DNA of 64,000 nt, from the NCBI GenBank assembly GCA_010015655.1, contig ML976687.1, positions 624,022-688,021 on the forward strand, in the 5' to 3' direction. Both the position numbers and the translations under genes were made by a program. This DNA comes from Bimuria novae-zelandiae CBS 107.79 (taxonomy: Eukaryota > Ascomycota > Dothideomycetes > Pleosporales > Didymosphaeriaceae). Below, piece after piece: positions 1-10,261 of the stretch. Within the stretch, counting starts at the first letter, position 1; the number at the start of each line of letters is the position of its first letter. A model generated the notes under the pieces. It did no database searches. It worked only from the letters and a program-made list of their open reading frames with translations, and was not told where the DNA came from.

Positions 1-199
1 GGAGCGGCCGCGACGTCAAGCTTCCAGATAGATTTAAATAGTGCAAATGAATCGCAGCTATCGATTTACTATCCTAGTAGAAAATCTTATAATAATATTG
101 TTTGTGGGTGGTTCTGTAGCCTTATTTCTAATAGAGCGTTTATGGTGTTCGGCGTGCATTGGCTGAATCCGTGCATTGGGTGCACGGACACGTTATCGG
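1..199. other. Flank left of the first transposon
   Basis: No gene is visible. The stretch is moderately AT-rich and ends where the terminal inverted repeat of the neighbouring transposon begins. A short word, gtgcattgg, occurs twice around 155-180. Nothing else can be supported. Confidence 0.5.
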
Positions 200-227
200 T
201 GATTCTGGAAATACCTGCTCGACCCAC
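200..227 (+). repeat. Left terminal inverted repeat of the Tc1/mariner element
   Basis: This 28-bp sequence is the exact reverse complement of 3462-3489. It starts tgattctgg and ends gacccac. Confidence 0.93.
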
Positions 228-346
228 TGTTTTAGTAAGCGCTTCCCCGCCTTCATTCTCCACCACCCAAAATGGGTGACAGGAAATGTTTATTGAGAAT
301 ATACACCTACTTTTAACCCCTGTTCGATTGCTAAGGGTGAATTAAT

Positions 347-1975
347 ATGCCAGAGACTCGTAGGAGACGTAAAGCGACGCAGGTGTTTGACGCTGGGGTC
401 AACCCTCCGGGCAACAAGCGGCGTAGGCGTAATAAGGGCCCCACCGCCACTAGTAAGGCTAGGGAGCCCTTGCAAGAGTTGCAACAAGACAGCTAATTGG
501 CTGTTGACGCGCAGGCCGACGAGGTGTTTGAGGACGACGATATTATAGACGCGGAGTTGTACGCAGAGGATGAGGAGAACCAGCCTCCGGGCCAGCTGCC
601 GAGTGTGCCGAGCAGGTTACTGAGCCTCCGCCTGAGTTCTGATACCCCTGAGGCTGCCAGGGAGGCTGCCAAGGAGCCTGAGCATGAGGAGGAGGAGCCA
701 TTAGTTACTGCCCGTTGGCGCGCCTTTTTGGGGAAGGACTCCCTCGCCCACCACCAAGACTTTGATAGTAAAGCTATTATAGACGATTGGACGTCAACAG
801 GGCTCTAGGAGTGGGTAGACGACGTTGTAAGAGACCTCGCGAATGAGCAGCCGCCGCAGAGAGCCTCTGTCAAGAGCCTCACTGCTACTGTATATACGAG
901 CAAGCAGCCAAAGGAGCTACGACTTATTAAGTCGCTCCAGCGTGGAGAGGTCCTTGGATTTGATCACGTAAGGGAGCAGGCCCGGCAGCTTAAGGAGACG
1001 TTAAATGAGGTTATCCGCGTCGACTTTGACTTGAAGTTGTAGCTCACAGAAACGCCGCAAAACGCCTAAACGCGTAATGGGGGGGTATTGCAAGGCCGGC
1101 CAGGGATCCGACTGACGGCAACAAATCAGCAACTTCTGGATTTGCCTGAGGTGCTCGCCGCCGAGGTTGCTGCAGGTAACGGCGTTGCGATACAGATCCG
1201 CGATAAATGGAGGTGCCAGGACTCTAAGTGTCGTAACCACTCCTTCTGCTGCTGGGTATCGCGGACGCCAGGGAGAGTTGATCGCTTCGAGGACCACTAC
1301 CCAGCCAATAGCAATATCGTGGCGATCTGGGCGCGCGAGATAACCCTCGGAGAGAGCACCGTCGAGGCTCCTTCAGACAATATACGTTTATGCCTGGCCA
1401 ACGCGAGGGCGCGGGCGGCTAAGGAGAAGGCACAGAGGCGCAAGAAACGGGCGGCCAGCGACAGCGGCAGCAGCAGTGGAGATGCCTTTGACAAGTGTAT
1501 TAGACTCATCACGGCCAATACTATGCAGCAATTAGCCCAAAGTCAAGCTTTGCTGCGTCCTCCACCCGAGGCAGCCGGACCAGCTGAGCCCTTAAGGCTC
1601 GATTGGGAGCCTCTAACTTACCAAAACATGTCGGAGCTATCAACCCACACCTGGAAGTTCTTCACATATTGGAAATCCAAAGCTTTTGCCGGCCAGGTTG
1701 CAGAGATTAATAAGGTGCTGGAGACAGTCGTCCAAGGCTCCGGGATTGATATTAATATGCTCATGGATCCGTCGGACGGAGGCATGCCGTTTAGCGTCTG
1801 GAGGGAGGATTTTGCCCTACCTGTCGGGCTGCTCCTGCGGCTGCGCAGCATGGCAAAACAATGGCGATCTAAGTACGCTGGACTCACAGAAAGCGAAATT
1901 AAGGGCGCCGCAGAGGCTCAAGAGAGTGAAGACGAGCAGAAATTACGTGACGAGAGACGTAGGGAAGTTAACTGA
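347..1975 (+). pseudogene. Transposon accessory gene, broken by four in-frame stops
   Basis: One reading frame runs from an ATG at 347 to TGA at 1973-1975 (542 codons) and is interrupted only by TAA 494, TAG 806, TAG 1040 and TAA 1067. Each stop could come from CAA or CAG by one C-to-T change, the typical CpA-to-TpA product of RIP. The predicted protein has a basic N-terminus with two arginine runs, an acidic stretch rich in Asp/Glu, a cysteine group around WRCQDSKCRNHSFCCW, a Lys/Arg-rich segment (KAQRRKKRAAS) followed by Ser/Gly, and a C-terminal part with several Trp residues. I do not recognise the family. Its place inside the inverted repeats suggests a transposition accessory or DNA-binding protein (inference). 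Some stops could instead lie in unrecognised introns, but four independent C-to-T stops fit decay better. Confidence 0.72.
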
Positions 1976-2370
1976 GTGGGGTGTTGCGGCGGGGGAGCTG
2001 GCGACATGGGCGTAGAAAACGCGTCGCAGGCACGGGCCACCCAGCGCATTTGAACGAAGTTGAGACGATTTTTCTGTCAATTTGACTAAGTACATGCATG
2101 TTTTACAGTGAGTCACTATGAAGTTGCCTCTACTAGCGTCGGCCGCTGTCACCAAAACAACCTACCATGTCAACGCCGCCAACGCCTCTCCACCCATAAC
2201 TCCACAACCACAACAGCTATTCGAAATCCGACAACAGCAATTGATTCAGCGACCTCGTTTCTACCTTGCCTAGTTATCGCGGTATTTATTTCCTGGCGTT
2301 GTGGGTGCAAAATCCCCGCCGCCATGAAGGCTGCCCTGACACCTCTCCGACAGACTTTCTCCGCGCGCAG

Positions 2371-3375
2371 TCACGCCGCCACCCACCCACAATACGTATA
2401 GAACTTGCTTGCGGCAGGCATGTTATAGCAAACAGCCTGCACAGCTTCCTCTAAGAAGTAGGCAAAGTTGGCGTACACGTTGGCCCGCTCGAAGTTCCGT
2501 TTTATCCAGCTTTTCAGAGCCTTAAAGGTCTGCTCGATCGGGTTGAAATCAGGCGAGTATGGCGGCAAGTATTCCAGTATTACGCCTGCGTCTCTACACA
2601 GTTGCTGGAGCCTTACTGACTTATGGATAGACGCGTTGTCAAGGAGTATTACCGATCGTTTGCCCGGCCAGGAGTTGCAAAGTGGGAGCACCTGAGTAGC
2701 CATAAAATGCTCCATCAGCTCTGCAGTAATTGCTCCCTGGTATACGACGTGGGTGAGGTAACCAGACGCGTCCATGGCCGGCAGAACGCTCCACCTCTCC
2801 GAGCGTCGCGCTGAGTAGACGGCGTCAACAGGGCTATTGACGGGCGACCAGCCGTACTTCCTATCGCCAGTTCGCTCGTTGGCGGCGCTCTCGTCGAGGC
2901 AGATGACTTGATCAGTTGTATATATTTGCTGGCAGCGCGCACGGAAGGCCCGGCGGAGTAGCTCGTTGCGCTCGGCCGCAGCTTTTGAAGCTGCCTTTCT
3001 GCTCCAATTAAGTTTGGCCAAGGTCTCCCAGAGGGATGGGATGGAGATCCGCACGTCAAAGTCGTCGTACAAGAAGGCCTGCATCTCGTCCAAATACATG
3101 GTTGGTTTGCCCCTGAGGTGTTCGAGCAGCTTATCTCTATGAAACTGACTAAGTATAGGTGGGCGCCCACGCCGAACACCAGGGGGCCCGTATGGCTGGC
3201 CAAAGTACTCCATCGACAATTTAATCCTCCTAGTAGTAGAGCAGGCGACGCCTGTTGTTCTCTGGATTGAGCAATTTGAGTGGCCGGCGGCCAACTTTTC
3301 GAGTACTGCCTGCAGCACCGAGGGCTGCAATCTATGCCCAGTAGGTCTCCCAGGAGTATGAGGCATATTGTTCAT
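2371..3375 (-). CDS. DDE transposase of IS630/Tc1 type, apparently intact
   Basis: An uninterrupted 334-residue frame starts at an ATG (complement of 3373-3375) and needs no intron. The N-terminus (about 15-65) resembles a helix-turn-helix, with TTGVACSTTRRIK as the recognition-like part. The catalytic core shows LDESAAN (Asp161), LLDNASIHKS (Asp246) and PPYSPDFNPIEQTFK (Glu281). The last two are separated by 34 residues, a DD34E arrangement as in Tc1 elements. The protein ends in FYTYCGW, similar to the tail of other fungal DDE_3 transposases. It cuts and joins DNA at the element ends, here the 28-bp inverted repeats. No stop or frameshift is seen, unlike its partner gene, so the element may have kept, or recently had, transposition activity. 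Confidence 0.93.
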   Translation of the reverse strand: MNNMPHTPGRPTGHRLQPSVLQAVLEKLAAGHSNCSIQRTTGVACSTTRRIKLSMEYFGQPYGPPGVRRGRPPILSQFHRDKLLEHLRGKPTMYLDEMQAFLYDDFDVRISIPSLWETLAKLNWSRKAASKAAAERNELLRRAFRARCQQIYTTDQVICLDESAANERTGDRKYGWSPVNSPVDAVYSARRSERWSVLPAMDASGYLTHVVYQGAITAELMEHFMATQVLPLCNSWPGKRSVILLDNASIHKSVRLQQLCRDAGVILEYLPPYSPDFNPIEQTFKALKSWIKRNFERANVYANFAYFLEEAVQAVCYNMPAASKFYTYCGWVAA

Positions 3376-3461
3376 GGGGGCAACGTTGGAGGATAACGTT
3401 GTTGGGGTGAGGTTGCCAAATTACCCCACCCGAAGCTAGATCGGATGACTGACTAATATTT

Positions 3462-3489
3462 GTGGGTCGAGCAGGTATTTCCAGAATCA
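3462..3489 (-). repeat. Right terminal inverted repeat of the Tc1/mariner element
   Basis: This is the exact reverse complement of 200-227. The dinucleotide TA follows directly at 3490-3491. Confidence 0.93.
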
Positions 3490-4939
3490 TAATAGTCCCG
3501 GGAAAAGGCGCGTTCCGCGGCGAGGAACCGACGGGTTGGAACAACATCACAACGACCGACCAAAACGTCCCACAACATCCACAACCTCAAACAGATGAAG
3601 CACCCACCGCTGCTTTCCAATCGAAATATCATATTACCTGAATTCGTGGCCATGCACGTAGGCCTGCATTGACTTGGAGATCCTTCACGCACCGGCTATA
3701 GATCGTTGATGCTGGCGTGTGTTGCTCCAGCCTGCTAGATAATGTTGGAGTTACAGTTCTTGCTAGTCATTTCTAAACATGAACATTATACAGATGCATA
3801 CAGATGCCGGTCATCTTTGGCCTCTAACGATGATGGATATCAACGCCTGAAGCGCTGCTTGGCAATTACATTCACCCAAGAGGTGCGTCTGACTTGGGGT
3901 TTTTCTTTCAAATTTTTACAAATACACATATTTCGATTTTCTTTACAGCCGGTTCACATATTACGTTGCGTGCGACTTTTCATTCGACCTGAAAAGAGTA
4001 CCAAAGCAGCTCCAGCTCTGAACTTGATGCGGCTCCTGTTCTCATGCGCTCTGATTCTCATCGGTTTATTTTCTTAAAGTGAAACTTCTTTGCACGATCG
4101 TCTAGTCATACAGAGCTTCGTCCGAAACTTTCCGGTCGCCGCGGGCGCACGCGCCAAAAGACCACCATAACTCTCAAGGCAGATGATTTTTTTTTCTTCA
4201 CTAGTACCGTCATGTTGTGATACTGTTCGTATTCCGGTTATCTAGCAGAGGTGTGGAAGTAATGATCGAAGTCTGGAATGTATAGGTTCGCACATTAAGC
4301 ATGGGTGGATTCTTCTCGGGTGAATGTAGGCCGACACAGAGGCAGGGAGGATTAGAAGAAAATGCCTCTGCCTCTCATCAGAGTGGAAGGTCACTATTTT
4401 GGATTTACCCACATTCACGAACAGGAAAGAGCATGCAATGTCTCTACAGACATTTCGTTTATAGTTGATCTTTCACTTGCTTTGTACCGTGGTAAGCTTG
4501 ACCTGAGGCGGACTCCATAGGAAGCGATATTCCTGCTTTCTGGAAGGTTTAAAGCAAGGAGAGGGGACAAGCACATAGATTGGAAGGGCTTTTCATTTTA
4601 GTTTCCATTGCACAACATGCACCCATTTTGTAGTCAAAATACAGGAATTGTTGTGTGCAGAAGAGCTCAACAGTTCAGGGCGTTTATATATCGCGCGCTC
4701 ATCTAATAACCCACCAGAGAGCTGAACAGCATATGCTCGTGATCAAAAGCTTTCGGGGACGATCGTAACATACCACTCAAAAACTCACAAATCCATGAAC
4801 CTTGGTTCGAGATTTTTATGGTGCTCCAGAGCGAACAACACATGTGCCAACGTCGTGATAGTTTTTCAACCACAGCACACACAAGCATGTCCGAGCGCAA
4901 TCAAGTCTTAGCTGATTTGGTTATCGGACCAGCTCGCCG
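3490..4939. other. Intergenic stretch without a recognised gene
   Basis: About 1.45 kb between the transposon and the repeat array. Short open frames exist on both strands (the longest near 3742-4077) but none has recognisable motifs, splice structure or codon character. Nothing further is seen. Confidence 0.5.
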
Positions 4940-7620
4940 ATGAGGATTGCGGAGCTTGTTCTTTTTTCGACTCCCAAGAAAGCCCCAACCGCGCACATCA
5001 AGCCTCGTTGTAATCGACATGATGGAGGCTTGAAGAACGCATTTGGTTGTGCATTGTGGGTTTTGGTGTCGTCAAACAACCTTGTAGCCAAGAACATGCA
5101 AAGTTGTCGATTTACTTTGTAACAAAGTCCACGGACATGCTCTAAGTAAATCGTTCATTACTTCGGGCTTTGCTGAGACGGCAAATCACGGACGCATGCC
5201 GCCTTCAAAAGCTGGATATTCGATACCGCGACAACGAGCACATGGGACCTTCAACGAAGATTTTCAACAAAAGAACCGCAGCAAGCACATAGCCTGTGTG
5301 ATTTGTAATTTTTACAGGAACAAAGACTCCCAAGCACATATATTTCGCGAGAGCTTATTTTTAGATAGGTCTCGCAACGGGACACATACAGTTGTTGCAT
5401 GAGATTTGGAAAGCCGCCAGACCAAGCACATCAGACATTTTGCAGTGGTCTTGAGCAACGCGAGAGCACTCATGTTGAGGTCTTCTGTCGCTCTGCAACC
5501 ACTGTACGGGCAAGCAAATCAAACCAGGGTCCATGAAGTTTTGGCCAGATCCACGACCGAAGACATTGCACTGTTTGCAATGCATTTGAACCAGGCACAG
5601 AGGCGCGCACATTCCCGTAATAAGTTAGTTTTGTAAGACCTCCGCAGTGAGCACATAGTCAAACCCTCTAGAGAATTTTGGCCAAGTCCACGACCACAGA
5701 CATATCAGACCCGAAACAAGTCTTTGAACCAGGCACAGAGGTGCGGACATGCCGTAATTACTTAGTGTTTTCAGATCTCCGGGGCAGACCCATCGCTGAT
5801 GTTGATCCGACTTTTTGTTTCTCATGAGAGACGACCAGCTCTCACGCCGAGCATGCGACATAGATGATATCTTTGGAGCAGCGCCACCGGCGGAACATGG
5901 ATTTGGCTGCGAGATGATTTCGAAGTTTCGCAGACCTTCCCACGCACAGAAAACATGTATCGGCAATTTGTCGTCCTTGGAAAAACGCCGCATGGTATCA
6001 TTCGACGTTGTCTTTGTAAAAGAATCTCCGCTTCTCCACATCTTTGCGGGAGCTCATTGTTTTGGCAGCAACCCCGCACCAAACAGACCCTCCGCTGGGA
6101 CGCTTTAGGGAGTGCTCCACGAACAAGACATAGCTCGTCTTTGGTCATACTTTTAGAAGGTCTCCACAAACAGTACATCGACCCGCTTCGTTAGGATTTC
6201 GACGAGCTTCAACGACCAAGTCATGTTTTCGTCGACTAAAATCTTTTTGACTGTCTCCGCGCCCAAGACATACCTTCTTTTCCCGTGTGGTTTTGACGCA
6301 CCTCTATGCCCGACATTGTGAATGGTCCGCGGTAACTTTGAAGCCCTCATCGCCACACACATAACCTTCTTTTTCCAGGCTTTATGCCCACGTGGATATC
6401 TAGGCTGCGCCCTCCGCGCACATTGCCCATTCCGTCTTGTCTTGTTTAAGTCCCTCTCTACCCTCTGCACATACCGGGGCGTATTGGGCTCTTTAGACCG
6501 CCGCCTCCACGACTCCACATAGGCATGTTGGGCATAAGTTTGTTCGTCGCCGCCCTCAACACACATTGCCCATAAGCGTTGTGTAATTTGAGTCTACCTC
6601 CCTCCGCACATACGTGGGCGTACTGGGATTTTTTAGTCCTCCACCACCGCCGCGGACTCCACCTAGGCATAATGGCGGTACTTTTTGGTCGTCGTCTCCG
6701 CCCTCCACGAACATAAGCCATGTCATTAGTTTTTTAAAGTTCACTTCCCTCCACACATGCCTGGGCTAATTTAAGTTTTTTCAACCCCCACCGCACAGTT
6801 CATCGCGAAACAGGTTCCTGACTTCTGGCCGTCTCCGCCCTCCGCACACATTCCGCCGCCTTCTCGCGATTTATAGTCCCCCTCCCTCTCCACGCATATG
6901 CTTTCTTCTCTGTAGTTTTTGAACTCCCGCCGCCGCCGCCGCCGCCGACTCCATACGGCAATGTTTGCAAATTTTTTACTCGTCCCTGTGCTCTATACAT
7001 TCTTCTTCATTCTAGCGATTTTGAGTCTGCCTCCGCCGACAGATCATGGCCCTTCCTTCACGTTTTTTTTAACAACCGCCTTTCCCTTAGGTCTGCAAGC
7101 TTTTAGTCCCCCACTCACATAATCCGCTGGTTGATCTCTTTGAGGTAACCGCCTCTCCAGACATTCTTCCAATCTTCAAACTTTTAAACCACCTCCACAC
7201 ATGTCCTTCTACCTCCTCATTTTTAGACAACCTCCCCTCCACGCATTCACGCCAGTCCTCAATCTTTTAGTCGCCGTCCCCATCCTCCGTCACCGCGTCC
7301 AACACATTTCTCGATGGTCTCCGGTTTTTAGTCCCCAGCGCAGGACAGGCGTCTCCCATGTGCCATTCGTACACCGACTTTTAGAGCTCCACATGAACAA
7401 GAGGACGGTATGGTTTTAGTCCCTAGTGCAGGACAGACGTCTCCCACACATTTCGCCCAATTGTATTTTTTTAGAGCTCCCCATGCTGAATGGGAAATTC
7501 CATTTGTGGTCCCCAGCACAGGACAGACGTCTCCCATGTATAACATGGTTAGCTACTTTTAGAGCTCCACATCGTAAATACCGCTGACATTTTTAGTCCT
7601 CAGAGCAGGAGCAGGAGTCG
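4940..7620. repeat. Decayed tandem-repeat array, period about 45-48 bp
   Basis: A CACAT-type word (variants gcacat, acacat, gacat, ccatg) returns at near-regular spacing across 2.7 kb. Examples start at 5239, 5286, 5335, 5383 and 5427, and in the right half near 6424, 6470, 6520, 6565, 6608, 6714, 6757, 6848 and 6895. In the right half a fuller unit is visible: a pyrimidine block CCTCCGCACAT, a variable middle, then a T-run with TTTTTAGTCC. From 7330 to 7575 two unit types alternate (caggacagacgtctcccatg and tttagagctccacat). The copies are strongly diverged, so this is an old minisatellite or the remains of a repeat-coding gene. Minus-strand frames repeat Met-Cys-Val and dibasic residues but are not conserved from unit to unit, so no CDS is called. 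Confidence 0.75.
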
Positions 7621-7900
7621 TGTGCTCCGAGAACGAAGGAGGGAGCGTGGTATTTATGTGCTGCCCTGGGTGGCGCTAGTGGGATGCGAACATTGAATCC
7701 ATGGATAGGAGGGGGCACGTGATGGTCAGGACTTGAGATGAGCACTACAAACCCACGCGTTCACGCTACAAGTCCAATATCACAGACGGCCATTTCGACG
7801 AAGATGTATACTTAGTATTCATATATGCTCGCTCGTAGCTGGGATATCTGGCCTCTGTATGTCTGCCCGCTCGCACCTTTAGTGCCTCCAGCCTCCCATT

Positions 7901-8981
7901 TCACCGTCTCCTACTTTTCCAAATCTTCACAAACTCAATCTTCTCCTGCACGCCCAGTCCCACGCGCTTCACCCTCCCCAACCTCGCCAGATCCTCCCCG
8001 ACCCTTTCCAGGACCCTCTGCCCCTCGCCCTCCTGCACACCCTCATTCCTTTCGCTCACCCCATTCAACCCATTCCGCACATGCGGACTATCCCAGATAT
8101 TCGCCTCCATCTTACTCCCCCCCTTCGCACTCAGCCTCTCCAGCACCTTAGAATTAAACACCGGCCTCGCAATCCTCACGCGCATCTGATGCGTCGGCTT
8201 ACTCAGCAACTTCCACACCCAGCCCGCCGCACCCCCAGGCACCGGCGTCGTGACATCGCCAGGCGTATACCTCAGATTAACGGGGTAGATCTTCGTCTTC
8301 GGGTCTGCGGTAAGCAGCGCCTCGCTCAACGGCAGGATACCGCGGCCATTCGTCGTCGTGCTCTCCGGAAACACGCAGATAATGCTCCTGGGGTATTTTT
8401 TGCTAAGGGAGGCGAGGGACACGAGTTTAGTGGTGGGAGGGGGGGATGTCTGTGGCCGCGAAAAAGCCAGCCTGATCGCCGTGAAGAGGGAAATAACCTG
8501 GACTTTCGCCGAGTTCGGCCACGTGCGGACGAAGATCGGGCAGAAGATGCCGGCGAGGTACAAAGGGTCTAGCGGGGAGGTGAAGCTGCTAGCTACGATG
8601 TCGCCGGGGTGCGGGAGACTGCTTTGCCCGTGTGCGGAGGAGAGGTGCCCGCGCTTCACGCCGTCGACTTGGAGGTCGACCCACCAGACGCCCGGAACCG
8701 CGAGGAGCAGCCAGAGGAAGCATTTCTTTATCGTGGTGCCGACGGGGAGGAGCTCGAGGAAGAGGAAGTAGACGAGCGAGAGGGTGAGGACGGGGAAGAG
8801 GCGCAGGATGAAGAGGAGCAGGTGGATGGGTGCCCAGAGGGGGGACGTCGGTGGGGAGGGGATTGGGAGAAAGGGCGCGATGGCGGTGCCTGTGTGGTGT
8901 TAGCTGGAGTGTGCCAGACGTAAAGCCCTGGGAAGGAGCGAGTGACTCACCTTTGTCACGGAACTGCGAGTACTTCTCCAT
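7901..8981 (-). CDS. Lysophosphatidic-acid acyltransferase-like protein (PlsC family, Loa1/Vps66 type)
   Basis: Two exons: 8951-8981 and 7901-8889, with a 61-nt intron (8890-8950, GTGAGT...CACAG). The joined frame codes 339 residues. After a short N-terminus come hydrophobic segments (IHLLLFILRLFPVLTLSLVY and KCFLWLLLAVPGVWW), then the acyltransferase domain with SFTSPLDPLYL (block I position) and FPESTTTNGRGIL (block III, the phosphate-binding FPEGT-like motif). Members of this family acylate lysophospholipids at the ER or lipid droplets; yeast Loa1 is of similar length. In block I the histidine expected in HX4D is Phe here (F-T-S-P-L-D). This may be a subfamily feature or a loss of activity. 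Class assignment is firm; the exact substrate is inference. Confidence 0.85.
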
Positions 8982-10261
8982 GACTGCAGTTGCTACCGTG
9001 CGTCTTTCCCAGGTGTTCTCTTCGGAGAGGTGCTCCAGGTGTGAGCTACGAAGTGTAGTGTAGGCCTTGCACCAGCGTGTATGCTACCGTTCCATGAGCG
9101 TCAGCGCGGGGCTCTTTAGTCGACAAGCTGAATATATCTTCCCAGAGCAGCAGGTCGTGGCGCGGCGTCGTATGCAGCTCGCCCGAATTTATGTTTGCCG
9201 CATGAAGTGACGACAGACGCAGCGAGTCATGTCTCGCGGGAGATTTCGTCCCGCGCATGTGAAATTTAGTTACCGGTACTGGCGTACGCCAAGCTTGCAA
9301 GAACGTGTTTGACACCCGCGGTTCCACACTCCCACCTCGAACTTGGTTCTGGGCCTACGCAGTCGTACCAAACTTTTGGTTCGGATGCAAGAAGCAAAAG
9401 TGATGGGTGAAGGAAGACGAATCATTATTACAAAGGCGAGATATATGTTCGCTATCTACGTACGCGTCCCCGTCCTCCTCAAATCTGCACCAAACACTCT
9501 CACCCCGCCCATCGTCCATCCCCACAAGCTGTTCTCCCCAATTGCCACCAATTAAAAACGAAAGGGGGAAATGCGAAACGCGGCAGCACATCCGCAAGTG
9601 CCTTCTCCACGAAAAAATAAAAATAAAAACATGTGTAAGATGCTCCCGCCAGCCATGCTAAGTGCGCAAAAGTAAAAGGGTAAAGTTGCGAATACATAGG
9701 AAAGTGTTATACGTAGTTGCACCCCGCCACCGGGCATACACGAGATGAAGATATACCAAAATTGGGTAGGAGGTGGACGATCCCGTTGCAAAACGCCCCG
9801 TCCCCACCCTTCTTGCTCTTTTGGATTCCATCTCTTTTCAAACTGCGACTTCTGCAACGTGCGCGCCCTGAACCGCAGGACATGAAGGTAGGTACTTTTT
9901 TTTGTATGAACAACATCGATCTGCTAGGCGAGTGCGGAGGGTATTGTTGAAACATCATCGACGAGAGAGTAGAAGAGGCGACGCACCAACCGCATCCTGG
10001 ATCAACACATCGTAGAGAAAGGAGAAGATGCAATTCTTCCCTCTACAGCCTCCAAGAAATGCCGCGTGTGCCCGCCCCATTATGCAGATTACAACTTGAT
10101 TACAAAAGGTACATCTAGAAGGGGAACCCTAGGTAATACTCTTTTTCGAAACGAAGGGGTAGAGTCCAGATCCTGGTCGGCGACGCAAAGGTCCGGGTAT
10201 GAAGCTAGGTATAGTACGGGCGAACATCAACGATTGGGTATCGAAATAGCGACAAAACTCG
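8982..10261. other. Intergenic region upstream of the acyltransferase gene
   Basis: About 1.3 kb between the acyltransferase start and the 3' end of the phosphatase gene, both on the minus strand. It would hold the acyltransferase promoter and the phosphatase 3' UTR and terminator. An A-rich run occurs near 9614-9630 and a T-run near 9896. No gene is recognised. Confidence 0.5.

Larger units (their letters stand above)
200..3489. mobile_element. Two-gene Tc1/mariner (IS630-type) DNA transposon
   Basis: The element is bounded by a perfect 28-bp inverted repeat at 200-227 and 3462-3489, whose outer end reads tgattctggaaatacc. It carries a complete DDE transposase on the minus strand (2371-3375) and a second, larger frame on the plus strand (347-1975) that is broken by stops. 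The two face each other with about 400 bp between them. A duplicated TA target site is expected for this superfamily. TA follows the right end directly (3490-3491), but none abuts the left end, so the exact insertion site is unresolved. The total length of 3.29 kb is long for a Tc1/mariner element, because of the extra gene. Confidence 0.88.

Noticed and set aside
3742..4077. 111-codon plus-strand open frame
   Set aside because: No motif, no splice context, and the codon choice looks like non-coding AT-balanced DNA.
6153..7000. Minus-strand frames with repeated Met-Cys-Val and dibasic residues, suggestive of a kexin-processed repeat peptide gene
   Set aside because: Unit length drifts and frames change from unit to unit, and no signal peptide is seen; treated as a decayed repeat array.
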